The notes beneath the pieces are model-generated. The model saw only the letters and a program-made list of their open reading frames with translations, ran no database searches and was not told where the DNA came from. A stretch of 64,000 nt of DNA from Desulforapulum autotrophicum HRM2 (lineage in GTDB: Bacteria > Desulfobacterota > Desulfobacteria > Desulfobacterales > Desulfobacteraceae), in the NCBI RefSeq assembly GCF_000020365.1, contig NC_012108.1:1860001-1924000 (forward strand), in the 5' to 3' direction. Positions within the stretch are counted from its first letter, which is position 1. Every line of letters starts with the position of its first letter. This document shows positions 18,875-27,623 of the stretch, one piece after another. A program made the position numbers and the translations under genes.

Positions 18875-19546
18875 TCATTCCTTGAGACGTTCAAGTTTGT
18901 CCAGGGCCGCGTTCGGACCCAGCAGAATTAGGATGTCGCTTGGCTGGATGATGAAATCACCCGTCGGAATCATGGATAGCTGTTCCCCCACAGCCCCCTT
19001 TATTGCAATGACCTGGATGCCATACCGGTTGATGAGATCGAGATCCTTGAGCCGTTTGCCCATGAAATTTTGGGCAGGGGCGAACTCGACGATGCTGTAA
19101 CCGTCAACAAATCGCATATATTCAAGAATGTTGGGGTTGTGGAGACGTTCGGCCAGGGCCAGGGCCTGGTCTTTTTCCGGGAAAATTACCTGGGATGCCC
19201 CCACCTTGTAGAGCAGGCGGCTGTGGATTTCGGAGTTGGCCTTGGCAATGATATGTTCCACGCCAAGATCCTTGAGGTTCATGCAGGCAAGGGCCGATGC
19301 TTCCATCATCGATCCGATGGATACAACGGCGGCATCCACCTTAGAAACCCCCAGGGATTGAAGTATCTTGCCCTGGGTTGCATCGGCAATGACGGCCTGG
19401 CTGACCTGATCCTTTACGGCCTGGACCTTGTCTGGATCAACGTCAATGGCAAGGACTTCGTTTCCCTTTCCATAGAGACTTGACGCCAGGTAATGGCCAA
19501 AGTTGCCAAGCCCGATGACAACAAATTGCTTGATTGAATTTTTCAT
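18875..19546 (-). CDS. ktrA: Ktr/Trk potassium uptake regulatory subunit (RCK protein)
   Basis: A 223-residue cytoplasmic protein with an RCK_N Rossmann domain (FVVIGLGNFGHYLASSL, then VLAIDVDPDKVQAV) and an RCK_C (TrkA_C) domain from about residue 140 (PAQNFMGKRLKDLDLIN). One RCK unit of about 220 residues matches KtrA rather than the double-unit TrkA of E. coli. It gates the partner channel in response to nucleotides. The start overlaps the stop of the membrane subunit by 4 bp. Confidence 0.92.
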   Translation of the reverse strand: MKNSIKQFVVIGLGNFGHYLASSLYGKGNEVLAIDVDPDKVQAVKDQVSQAVIADATQGKILQSLGVSKVDAAVVSIGSMMEASALACMNLKDLGVEHIIAKANSEIHSRLLYKVGASQVIFPEKDQALALAERLHNPNILEYMRFVDGYSIVEFAPAQNFMGKRLKDLDLINRYGIQVIAIKGAVGEQLSMIPTGDFIIQPSDILILLGPNAALDKLERLKE

Positions 19547-20928
19547 CCGATGATAAAATCCTCTTCTGCATGGGTATACCCCAGGCGTAGGGGTCTGCTG
19601 ACTGCCATGGCAATCAGCAGCGGACCCAGCCTGCCCATGAACATGATGGTAACGACGAGAAGCTTTCCTGGATTGGTGAGGCTTGCCGTCACCCCGGTGG
19701 AGAGGCCGACGGTACCAAATGCGCTGACCACCTCAAATAAAAGCTCCAGAAACATTCCCCGGCTTTGTGGATGGGACACGTCTCCAAGTTCGGTCATGAG
19801 CAGGGCCATGGTACCCAGGCAGACGATGACGGTGCTGACCATGAGAATACTCACAGCCTTTCCAATGGTTTGTTCAGGGATGGCCCGGCCAAAGAGGTTG
19901 GGCTTTTTTTCGCCCTTGAGCCTGGATTGACCCAGGGCTATCAGGCTGGCAAAACAGGTGGTCTTGATGCCACCCCCACATGACCCCGGGGATGCTCCCA
20001 CAAACATGAGCAAAATGATGAAAAACAGGGTCTCGTTGGCCATATTTTCAAGTGTCAGGCTGTTAAATCCTGCGGTTCTTGCATTAACAGACATGAAAAA
20101 AGAGGCCAGAACTCTTTGTCCCCAGGGCAGTCGGTCAAGGGTGACCCTGGATTCCATGGTAAGGAAAACAAGGGTGCCGGAAACCAGCAGGATTGCCGTC
20201 ATGGAAAGGGCAATTTTTGAATGAAGGCTCATGGGAGATCGCTGCCTGTCGCCCCTGAGAAGCCGCCATTTGAGCTCGGACATCACCGGGAATCCAATCC
20301 CACCGAGAATGATTAAAAAACCGATGGTCAGATTGACGACAATGCTTGATCGAAAGGCGGTAAAACTGTCTGGGAAAAGGCAAAAACCAGCGTTGCAAAA
20401 GGCACTGATCGAGTGAAAAATTGAAAGGAAGAATGCCTTTGAGGGTGTTGCCGTACGGATAAACTGGGTGAACAGCGCCATGGCGCCCACGCCTTCAAGT
20501 ACCAGGGTGAAAAGGAAGATGTCCTTGAGTATCGCCCAGGGGTGGCGTTCCTGGAACGGGGTGAAACTTTCCCTTATGGCCGTATGGCTTGAGAAACTGA
20601 GCCTTTTCCCCGACAGCATGAGAAACAGGGTGGAAAGGGTCATGATGCCAAGACCACCGGTCTGAATCAGTGTTAGAATAATCGTCTGGCCGAACAGGGT
20701 AAACGAGGTTCCCGTGTCTGTGACGCTTAGGCCGGTGACACATACCGAGGAGGTGGATGTAAACAGGGCATCCACAAAAGTTAATCCCCTACCGGTCCCG
20801 GTGGTGGCCTGGGGTAAAAGAAGCAGGCCTGATCCGGCAAAGATCATTGCAAGGAATCCAAAAACCGTTGCCGGGCCGGGTGAGCTGAAAAACCGGTTGA
20901 CCATGGTGGAAAATCTTTGTCGGAACAT
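19543..20928 (-). CDS. ktrB: Ktr/Trk potassium uptake membrane subunit
   Basis: A 461-residue TrkH/KtrB-type K+ translocator with four M1-P-M2 repeats. Selectivity-filter-like glycines are seen in TSTSSVCVTGLSVTDTG (first), SAFCNAGFCLF (second), NARTAGFNSL (third) and SAFGTVGLSTGVT (fourth). The segment GASPGSCGGGIKTT lies just after the third repeat, as in KtrB. It is coupled to the RCK gene by a 4-bp overlap and begins 16 bp after the LysM gene. Confidence 0.93.
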   Translation of the reverse strand: MFRQRFSTMVNRFFSSPGPATVFGFLAMIFAGSGLLLLPQATTGTGRGLTFVDALFTSTSSVCVTGLSVTDTGTSFTLFGQTIILTLIQTGGLGIMTLSTLFLMLSGKRLSFSSHTAIRESFTPFQERHPWAILKDIFLFTLVLEGVGAMALFTQFIRTATPSKAFFLSIFHSISAFCNAGFCLFPDSFTAFRSSIVVNLTIGFLIILGGIGFPVMSELKWRLLRGDRQRSPMSLHSKIALSMTAILLVSGTLVFLTMESRVTLDRLPWGQRVLASFFMSVNARTAGFNSLTLENMANETLFFIILLMFVGASPGSCGGGIKTTCFASLIALGQSRLKGEKKPNLFGRAIPEQTIGKAVSILMVSTVIVCLGTMALLMTELGDVSHPQSRGMFLELLFEVVSAFGTVGLSTGVTASLTNPGKLLVVTIMFMGRLGPLLIAMAVSRPLRLGYTHAEEDFIIG

Positions 20929-20944
20929 GGTATCTTAGTTTGCT

Positions 20945-21970
20945 TTAATTGACCAGTGTTCCGGGGCTGAACTCATTTGAGCAGGAGAGGACAAGGACAG
21001 TGGACGCTGTTTTCTCCGTATGGAGCACAATGATTTTTCCCATGGCACGGTCTTTGATCTTTATGGCATCGGGCATCCCGCAGGGGCTGTCTATCTTTTC
21101 CCTTTGTTCAAACAGGGTATAGGTCTGTCCGGGCTTTATGCCATGGTCGCTTCCCTGGTTGATAAAGGCGATTTTATGTTCGCTTAAAACAACGTCTTCA
21201 GCCTGGGAGGAGAGTATGCGTGCACCGATATTTTTTTGACTTTCTTTCACCATTATTTTGCCCGACGAGGGTTCAAAGGGTGCGATGATGTCCCCAACTG
21301 CAGCATGGTCAAAGGATTTTGTGATGTGGGCCGTTGCGTAAGTTTTCTCAACGTCAATGACGTTAACAATACCGAGAATGATATGTTTCACTCCGTTGAA
21401 TTTTTCCCCGTTGAAATTTGCAGACACAGGTTCTGTTGATATTATCCGGTATTCATGGCCGGGAACAAGGAAAGAATCCTTGCCCGGTTTGATATAAATG
21501 GTCTCTCCCGTTGCCAACATCAGGTTGTTGCTCTGGGACCCGATGATTGTTCCAAGGGGGGCAATGGGTTCTTCGCTGATGAACCCAAGGCTGTCCATGG
21601 CGGGGTAGGCGAAGAAGGGTGGTTCGCTGGAAGGGTTAACCGTTTTTTCCCCATTGCCCGGCACCAGTGCCGGAGGGGTGGGGGGGGGGGGGTCAAGGGA
21701 ATCTGTGAGAAAAATGCGGATTTTTTTCCCAGGATAGATCCAGTGGGGGTTTTTTATGTCATCATTTATTTCCCACAACCCCGGCCAGGTCCACTGATCA
21801 TTGTAGAATCGTTTTGACAGATCCCACAGGGTGTCTCCCTTCTGGATGATGTAGAAGAATCCAGGGTCTTGTTGGGACGGTTCTTGAACCTGTGTCCGAC
21901 CCGGTTCTGCCTGTAAACAGCAGACAAGAAAAACAACAGCCAACATTCTATAAAAGCCTTGCTTGTGCAT
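20945..21970 (-). CDS. Secreted LysM-domain protein
   Basis: A protein of about 341 residues with a signal peptide (FYRMLAVVFLVCCLQAEPG) and one LysM domain right after it: FYIIQKGDTLWDLSKRFYND and WPGLWEINDDIKNPHWIYPG. A proline stretch (DPPPPTPPALVP) links it to about 220 residues with no recognised domain. Such proteins bind peptidoglycan in the periplasm. I place the start at the ATG at 21970 because AAGGAGA lies at the right distance; the ATG at 21997 has no ribosome site. It precedes ktrB by 16 bp and may share its transcript, though no functional link to K+ uptake is obvious. Confidence 0.85.
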   Translation of the reverse strand: MHKQGFYRMLAVVFLVCCLQAEPGRTQVQEPSQQDPGFFYIIQKGDTLWDLSKRFYNDQWTWPGLWEINDDIKNPHWIYPGKKIRIFLTDSLDPPPPTPPALVPGNGEKTVNPSSEPPFFAYPAMDSLGFISEEPIAPLGTIIGSQSNNLMLATGETIYIKPGKDSFLVPGHEYRIISTEPVSANFNGEKFNGVKHIILGIVNVIDVEKTYATAHITKSFDHAAVGDIIAPFEPSSGKIMVKESQKNIGARILSSQAEDVVLSEHKIAFINQGSDHGIKPGQTYTLFEQREKIDSPCGMPDAIKIKDRAMGKIIVLHTEKTASTVLVLSCSNEFSPGTLVN

Positions 21971-22145
21971 ACCCCTGTCTCCTTGGAAAATGTTCATTAA
22001 GAGCCCAACTCTGACTTTATTTACACCCTTGTGGAATAAAAAGTCAAGAAAGAGGGGGGATTGAAGGCTAAATCACTATTCAACCCTGGATTTCGAAGTT
22101 AAAAGGTTTGAAAAATTTCGTCATCTGGTATAACCTGCTCCCCTG

Positions 22146-23525
22146 ATGAATACACAGGAACAAGGGGAAATCATTAAGTTAGTTTATGTCTGCTGTCAGG
22201 GGACAGATGACCGTGTTGAGCTGTCTGCCCACCACCAGGGCTGGCAGATCATCGTGTGTGACGCGTTGTCATCCAATCTGTCAGCGGCACTGGGTGAAAC
22301 CCCCGACTTTTTGGTGGTGGATCTTGAGTCCATTGACGTTAACAAGACAGAGCAGGTGCTAGGTTTTGTCAGTAAAAAGGTTAAAAAGCCCCTTGCCGCC
22401 ATTTTTGGCGTCCTTGCCGTTGATCCGGGCGTCAAAAAGCGGTGTGCGTTGCTCAGTATGGGGTTTGACGATCTTTTTATTAAACCGCTTTCCATTGAAG
22501 AGCTTGGGCTGAAAGCGCCTGTTTTTCTGGGGAAAAAAGAGCTGGAACAGCAAATTGCCTGGACAAGGGAGAAGCTTGATGATGCTGTGAAACTGCTGGA
22601 AAAGTTCAAGGCAGATCTTCTGAACACCCGCAAAGCCCTGGTAAAGGAAAAGAACCTTCTCCATAATTCGTTGAAGCAGATCACCATCATGACAGGGGAA
22701 AGGGAGCGGTTAAAGGCTGAGAATCTTGATCTTGGTGGGCGCCTTCAGAAAAATACCAGGGGAATAGAGCATATCCTGGGTAGCATGATTGAAGCAGGGA
22801 ATGAGACAAACAAGGGGCACGCTAGAAGAGTTGCCCGCATTGCAAAATTTGTGGGCGACAGCCTGGGGCTCAGCATGATCGAAAAAATGGCATTGAAACA
22901 GGCAGCCCTTCTCCACGAAGCAGGACAGCTGTTTATTCCCGGATCGGTGTCTGCCAAGAAAAGGGAGGAGCTGACTGAATATGAAAGGGATCTTTTTCGT
23001 CAGGCGCCTGAAACGGGTGCAGCGTTCCTAAGCCAGTGTCCGGGTCTTGAAAGAGCCTCTCAAATCATCTGTCATCTCCATGAAAATGTTGATGGAACGG
23101 GCAGACCTAAGGGGTTGAAGCGGCGCTATATTCCCCTGGCGGCAAGGATACTTGCCGGGGCTGATCTTCTGGATGATCTGGCCAATGGATTGGCTGACGG
23201 GCCGGACCCGGCAGAAAGAAGGCCTTTGCCTGATGCGCTTCCCGGCATGCTTGAGCCATTTTCCGGTACAAGGCTTGATCCAAGGATAGTGAATTTGCTT
23301 GAATACTATGTGGTCACCTGCATGGACGGTCACTCGACCAGGATCAAAGAGATGGGGGTTTATCAACTAAAACCCGGGATGACCATGGGTGCAGGTGTTT
23401 ATGCTAAAACAGGAACCAAGCTTTTTTCGGCAGGTGCCGTGCTCACCCAGGAATCCATAACCATGTTGATGAGATACAACAGGGAATACCCATTGGCGGA
23501 AACGGTTTTTATAAAGGTGGATTAG
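22146..23525 (+). CDS. Receiver-like / degenerate HD-GYP protein upstream of motAB
   Basis: A 459-residue protein. Residues about 8-125 look like a receiver (FLVVDLESID for the phospho-site strand, FIKPLS for the Lys) but the usual acidic pair is not visible. A coiled coil (about 130-205) follows, then an HD-GYP-like domain (about 210-385): NKGHARRVARIAKFVGDSLG, LLHEAGQ where the family has LLHDIGK (His257-Glu258), and HENVDGTGRPKGL where the family has the GYP motif. The metal and GYP residues are thus altered, so hydrolysis of c-di-GMP is doubtful and a binding or scaffold role is possible. The stop is 1 bp before motA. No clear ribosome site is seen at the chosen ATG. Confidence 0.8.
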   Translation: MNTQEQGEIIKLVYVCCQGTDDRVELSAHHQGWQIIVCDALSSNLSAALGETPDFLVVDLESIDVNKTEQVLGFVSKKVKKPLAAIFGVLAVDPGVKKRCALLSMGFDDLFIKPLSIEELGLKAPVFLGKKELEQQIAWTREKLDDAVKLLEKFKADLLNTRKALVKEKNLLHNSLKQITIMTGERERLKAENLDLGGRLQKNTRGIEHILGSMIEAGNETNKGHARRVARIAKFVGDSLGLSMIEKMALKQAALLHEAGQLFIPGSVSAKKREELTEYERDLFRQAPETGAAFLSQCPGLERASQIICHLHENVDGTGRPKGLKRRYIPLAARILAGADLLDDLANGLADGPDPAERRPLPDALPGMLEPFSGTRLDPRIVNLLEYYVVTCMDGHSTRIKEMGVYQLKPGMTMGAGVYAKTGTKLFSAGAVLTQESITMLMRYNREYPLAETVFIKVD

Positions 23526-23526
23526 G

Positions 23527-24288
23527 ATGGATTTAGCTTCAATTATTGGTATTGTCTCCGGTATCGGGTTTATCTGTGTTACCATTCTTCTTGGCAGCGG
23601 GATGGGACTGTTCTGGAACCTTCCTTCGGTCATGATCGTTGTCGGAGGCACCATTGCCGCAACAATGATCGCCTACCCCCTGTCTGATTTTTTAAGCATC
23701 GTCAAGGTGACCATGAAGGTGTTTCTTTTTAAAATTGAGAAAACAGAGGATATCATTGCCAATCTTGTTGAAATTTCCAACAAGGCCAGAAAAGGTGGCC
23801 TGTTGTCCATTGAAAGCGATATTGCAAATACCCCGGACGCATACCTTGCCAAAGCCCTTCAGATGACGGTGGATGGCGTCAAGACAGGTGACATTGCCGC
23901 CATCATGCAGAAGAAGATGGCCCTGATCAAGAAAGAGCACAAGACCGGTTATTCCCTTTATTCGAGTATGGGAAGTTTTGCGCCGGCCTTTGGCATGGTC
24001 GGCACCCTGATCGGACTTGTTCAGATGCTTGCCAATCTGGATGATCCTTCGACCATTGGACCCAAGATGGCCGTTGCCATGATTACCACTTTTTACGGAT
24101 CCGTCATGGCCAATCTTTTTTTCATCCCCATGGCAACAAAGCTTGAAGGCAGGAGTGCCGAGGAGATCACGAACATGACCATCATCTATGAGGGGGTGGT
24201 TTCCATAAGGGAGGGTGAACATCCAAGGCTGATGGAAGATAAACTCAACGTCTATCTTGGCGCCGGGGCAAAGCCCAAGGAGGAGTAG
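23527..24288 (+). CDS. motA: Flagellar motor stator protein MotA
   Basis: A 253-residue inner-membrane protein with four helices. MotA/PomA features include GGTIAATMIAYPLSD in the second helix, the cytoplasmic loop with EISNKARKGGLLSIES, and GMVGTLIGLVQMLANLDDP followed by ITTFYGSVMANLFFIP in helices 3 and 4. With MotB it forms the ion-conducting stator. It follows the HD-GYP-like gene with AAGGTGG before its ATG and precedes motB by about 44 bp. The length is that of the PomA/MotA group without large extensions. Confidence 0.95.
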   Translation: MDLASIIGIVSGIGFICVTILLGSGMGLFWNLPSVMIVVGGTIAATMIAYPLSDFLSIVKVTMKVFLFKIEKTEDIIANLVEISNKARKGGLLSIESDIANTPDAYLAKALQMTVDGVKTGDIAAIMQKKMALIKKEHKTGYSLYSSMGSFAPAFGMVGTLIGLVQMLANLDDPSTIGPKMAVAMITTFYGSVMANLFFIPMATKLEGRSAEEITNMTIIYEGVVSIREGEHPRLMEDKLNVYLGAGAKPKEE

Positions 24289-24332
24289 AATGGAGTCTGG
24301 CAGTTTAACCCAGGCAAGCATTGGGGGTGAAA

Positions 24333-25142
24333 ATGGTGGATGAAAGCATGGACGAAGCTCCCCCGGCCCTTGTTGTACCGGCGGATGACGATGACGGTGG
24401 AAAAGGCGGTGGCTCGCCTGAATGGATGGCTACATTTGCAGACCTGGTAACCCTTCTCATGTGTTTTTTCGTGCTTCTTTTTGCCATGAGTACCACCCAG
24501 CAGGAAACCTTTAAGGAACTTGTGGAATCCTTGCGAAGTGCCCTGGGTGTCCAGAGTGTTCCTGAGACCGGCACAAGGGAGGGGCTGACCATGCATGCGG
24601 TCCCTTCAGAAGAACCTACGGACAATCAGAAGATTGATGAGCTTGGCGGCATGGTTGAAAAAGAGATTCGGGAAATCGCAAGTGAGGTCAGGGAGATGAT
24701 TCTCTTTAACAAACTCGGAGGTCTTGTGAATGTGTCGGAATCTGAAACAGGGGTGGTGATTACCATGTCTGACCTGTTGCTTTTTTCTGCGGGTGAGGCA
24801 ATTCTTTCTGAAAAAGGGGCCGACATTCTGAACAAGGTGACAGCGGTTCTTGCCCAGCTTGCCTACCATGTCAAGGTGAAAGGCCACACCGACGCATCAC
24901 CCATCAGTACGGGAAGATATCCTTCCAACTGGGAGCTTTCAGCCAGTCGGGCCGCAGCCGTAGTAAAATTGCTTGTGGCAAGCGGTCTGGATCCAAGCCT
25001 GATTTCCGCTGAAGGTTATGCCCAGTACCGGCCGGTTGCCACTAATGATACGGAAAAGGGCAGGGCCCGGAATCGGCGGGTTGAGATCGTATACGAGAGG
25101 GATGCCATTGCCCGATCATTTGCCGGAATGAAAACCTATTGA
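24333..25142 (+). CDS. motB: Flagellar motor stator protein MotB
   Basis: About 269 residues. An N-terminal acidic stretch precedes SPEWMATFADLVTLLMCFFV, which holds the ion-binding Asp of the plug/helix, and a C-terminal OmpA-like peptidoglycan-binding domain (about 140-255) with VKVKGHTDASPI and NWELSASRAAAVV and the closing GRARNRRVEIVY. I place the start at the ATG at 24333, with GGGGGTG just upstream; a TTG at 24321 is possible but worse placed. With MotA it makes the stator; the coupling ion cannot be assigned reliably from this alone. Confidence 0.93.
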   Translation: MVDESMDEAPPALVVPADDDDGGKGGGSPEWMATFADLVTLLMCFFVLLFAMSTTQQETFKELVESLRSALGVQSVPETGTREGLTMHAVPSEEPTDNQKIDELGGMVEKEIREIASEVREMILFNKLGGLVNVSESETGVVITMSDLLLFSAGEAILSEKGADILNKVTAVLAQLAYHVKVKGHTDASPISTGRYPSNWELSASRAAAVVKLLVASGLDPSLISAEGYAQYRPVATNDTEKGRARNRRVEIVYERDAIARSFAGMKTY

Positions 25143-25188
25143 GGGGATGGATGCCATACTGTCCCCAATGGAGTATTGGTAACATTTT

Positions 25189-25875
25189 ATGAAGTTGACC
25201 ATCAGAGAAATCGCAAGGCGTCTTGCACTGAACATGGATACCCTTGAGCGCTGGATCAAACAGGGTCGGATTCCCGTTACCAAACGGGGCGATGAGGGAA
25301 TTTTTAATGAAACTGAACTCAAACGGTGGGCCAGGTCCCAGCGTTGTTCCTACCGCGTTTCAACCCAACCGGATAATAATGAGCACCAGACAGGATCGGG
25401 CATGCTTGCGTTGGCCATGGATCTTGGTGGGGTATTTGCAGGGGTAGAAGGCTCAGACAAGGCATCAGTGCTCAAGAGCTGCGTATCGCTTGTGCCGGGT
25501 CTTTCCCCCGACTTTCAAGAAATACTTTATGCCCAGTTGCTGGAAAGGGAAGCCCTCATCTCCACGGGCATTGGCAAGGGGATTGCCATTCCCCATCCTA
25601 GAAATCCCCTGGACAAGGGGGTGGATTGCCCCACGGTGGTGACTTTTTTCCTTGATCAGCCTGTTGATTTTGACGCCATTGATGATCTGCCCGTGTTTGT
25701 GCTGTTTCTTTTGTTAAGTCCCACTGTCCAGGATCATTTAAAGCTTTTGTCCCGACTTTCCTTTTGTCTTCGTGACGGGGCCTTTGTCTCTTTCCTGAAA
25801 AAGATTCCCGAACAGGAGGCACTCCTTGCCCGGGTAAAAAAAATGGAGACAGCCATTGAGAGTAAGGAGAGATAG
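25189..25875 (+). CDS. HTH-PTS EIIA (PtsN-like) fusion protein
   Basis: A 228-residue protein with an N-terminal MerR/excisionase-like helix-turn-helix (LTIREIARRLALNMDTLERW, then WIKQGRIPVTKRG) and a C-terminal PTS EIIA type-2 domain (about 75-225). The phospho-acceptor is His136 in GIAIPHPRNPL. PtsN-like EIIA proteins take phosphate from an NPr/HPr protein and regulate potassium, nitrogen or envelope functions rather than sugar uptake; no EIIB/EIIC is near. It lies 9 bp before a ClC channel gene and probably belongs to the same transcript. The HTH may bind DNA or protein. Confidence 0.82.
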   Translation: MKLTIREIARRLALNMDTLERWIKQGRIPVTKRGDEGIFNETELKRWARSQRCSYRVSTQPDNNEHQTGSGMLALAMDLGGVFAGVEGSDKASVLKSCVSLVPGLSPDFQEILYAQLLEREALISTGIGKGIAIPHPRNPLDKGVDCPTVVTFFLDQPVDFDAIDDLPVFVLFLLLSPTVQDHLKLLSRLSFCLRDGAFVSFLKKIPEQEALLARVKKMETAIESKER

Positions 25876-25884
25876 GTCTGAAAG

Positions 25885-27615
25885 ATGAAAAAAATTATTT
25901 CATGGAGGTATCCGGCAAGACTCACTTTCTTTCGAATGGATGACAGGCTGCTGCTTATCTCCATTGGCGTTATCGTAGGGCTCTCCTCTGGTCTTGCCGC
26001 CATCGGGCTCAACCGTTCCCTTGTATTTATGCTGGAAGGACTTCATCACCTGCGTCACCAGTGGTGGGCATTCTTGCTGCCTGCCGCAGGTGCCATGGCA
26101 TCCGCTCTCTTTCTTGATAAAATCATGAAGGAAGGGGCTGGACATGGTGTTCCTGAGGTTATTTACAGTGTTTCAAGGTATGGGGGGTTGCTGCGGTTTC
26201 GTTCGAGCTTTTCACGGCTGATCTCAAGCTGCCTCACCATCGGAAGCGGTGGTTCGGCAGGGCCTGAAGCGCCCGTTGTCATGAGCGGGGCCGCCATCGG
26301 CTCGACCATTGCCCGTTTTTTCAACCTGAACGATCGCCAGAGAACCACCCTTGTGGGGTGCGGAGCGGCCGGGGCCATTGCAGGAATTTTTAATGCCCCA
26401 CTGACCGGTATTATCTTTACCATGGAGATCATCCTTGGCGAATGGTCCATGGTCAATATCATTCCCATTGCCGTGGCATCGGTTGCTGGCGCTGAGGTAT
26501 CAAGGTTGCTCCAGGGAAATTCCATTGCCTTTGAGAGCAGCGGTTTTCACATTACCGGGGTGGATCTGTTTGCCAGCCTGGGGCTGGCTGTTGTGGCGGC
26601 TTTTGCCTCTATCCTTTTAACAAGGAGTCTCAGACGGATGCACGGGGTTTCAGCAAAGGTCCGGGTGCCGCTGTGGGTCAGGGCGGCCATTGGCGGATGT
26701 GCCGTGGGGCTTCTGGGGTATGTCGTTCCCGAGGTGCTCGGCGAGGGCTATCATTCCATCCACGCCATGATCCAGGGCGTTTTTAAGGGGGGCATCGGCA
26801 TTGCTGCCCTGGCCTTTTTTGCTAAGATATTAGCAACTTCCCTCACCCTTGGCTGGGGAGGATCGGGAGGGGTTTTTGCCCCCTGCCTTGTGATCGGCAG
26901 TTTTGCAGGGCTTGCCTTCCATCGCCTCCTGGTCTTTGGTTTCCCATCGGCCATGCTGGTCAACGAGGGCTGCTTTGCCCTGCTTGGCATGGCCGGGTTG
27001 ATCAGCGGCATTCTCCAGGCCCCGCTGACAGGCATTTTTCTTATCCTGGAAATCACGGGCAGCTATGAAGTGATGCTCCCGTTGATCATTGTGTCTGCCA
27101 TATCAACCACCATTACCCACTATTTTGAACCTGCTTCGTTTTACCATAAGGATTTAAAGGAAAGGGGCGAGCTTTTAAGACCCGGAACAGATTCCCGGGT
27201 GCTTGCCGACATCAGCATCCGAGAGGTGCTTGAACGGGATTGTATCTCTGTTTCTCCCCACATGCTTCTCAGGGATTTTTTGTATTTGCTCAAGCAGTCC
27301 ACGAGAAATTATTTCCCGGTTGAAGATGACGATACAGGGCAGTTTCTCGGGATGATCGAACTTAAACATGTACGACCCTATCTTTTTAACGCGGTCATGT
27401 ATGACACTGTTTTTGTTGAGCAGATAATGGATTCAAATCCCGCCACTGTTCATTATGAAGACAATCTTTCAGACGTGCTTGAAACCATGGATGCCCGACG
27501 CTGTTTCAGCATGCCGGTGGTCAGCAACAACCGGTTTATGGGCATGGTGTCCAAGGCAACACTTCTGGATAAATATCGGGACGAACTTAACGTTCAGACG
27601 TCCCAGGCTTTTTAG
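25885..27615 (+). CDS. ClC-family chloride channel/antiporter with C-terminal CBS pair
   Basis: A 576-residue membrane protein with about ten to twelve ClC helices (to about residue 430) and two CBS domains (about 450-570; ISVSPHMLLRDFLYLL and MDSNPATVHYEDNLSDVLET). ClC signatures: GAGHGVPEVIY, SAGPEAPVVMSGAAIGS (the Glu in the position of the gating glutamate; the classical GREGP is altered) and GWGGSGGVFAPCLVIGS. It transports chloride or another small anion; CBS domains may sense adenine nucleotides. It stands between the HTH-EIIA gene (9 bp) and the USP-like gene (8 bp), suggesting joint regulation. Confidence 0.9.
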   Translation: MKKIISWRYPARLTFFRMDDRLLLISIGVIVGLSSGLAAIGLNRSLVFMLEGLHHLRHQWWAFLLPAAGAMASALFLDKIMKEGAGHGVPEVIYSVSRYGGLLRFRSSFSRLISSCLTIGSGGSAGPEAPVVMSGAAIGSTIARFFNLNDRQRTTLVGCGAAGAIAGIFNAPLTGIIFTMEIILGEWSMVNIIPIAVASVAGAEVSRLLQGNSIAFESSGFHITGVDLFASLGLAVVAAFASILLTRSLRRMHGVSAKVRVPLWVRAAIGGCAVGLLGYVVPEVLGEGYHSIHAMIQGVFKGGIGIAALAFFAKILATSLTLGWGGSGGVFAPCLVIGSFAGLAFHRLLVFGFPSAMLVNEGCFALLGMAGLISGILQAPLTGIFLILEITGSYEVMLPLIIVSAISTTITHYFEPASFYHKDLKERGELLRPGTDSRVLADISIREVLERDCISVSPHMLLRDFLYLLKQSTRNYFPVEDDDTGQFLGMIELKHVRPYLFNAVMYDTVFVEQIMDSNPATVHYEDNLSDVLETMDARRCFSMPVVSNNRFMGMVSKATLLDKYRDELNVQTSQAF

Positions 27616-27623
27616 GAGAATTT

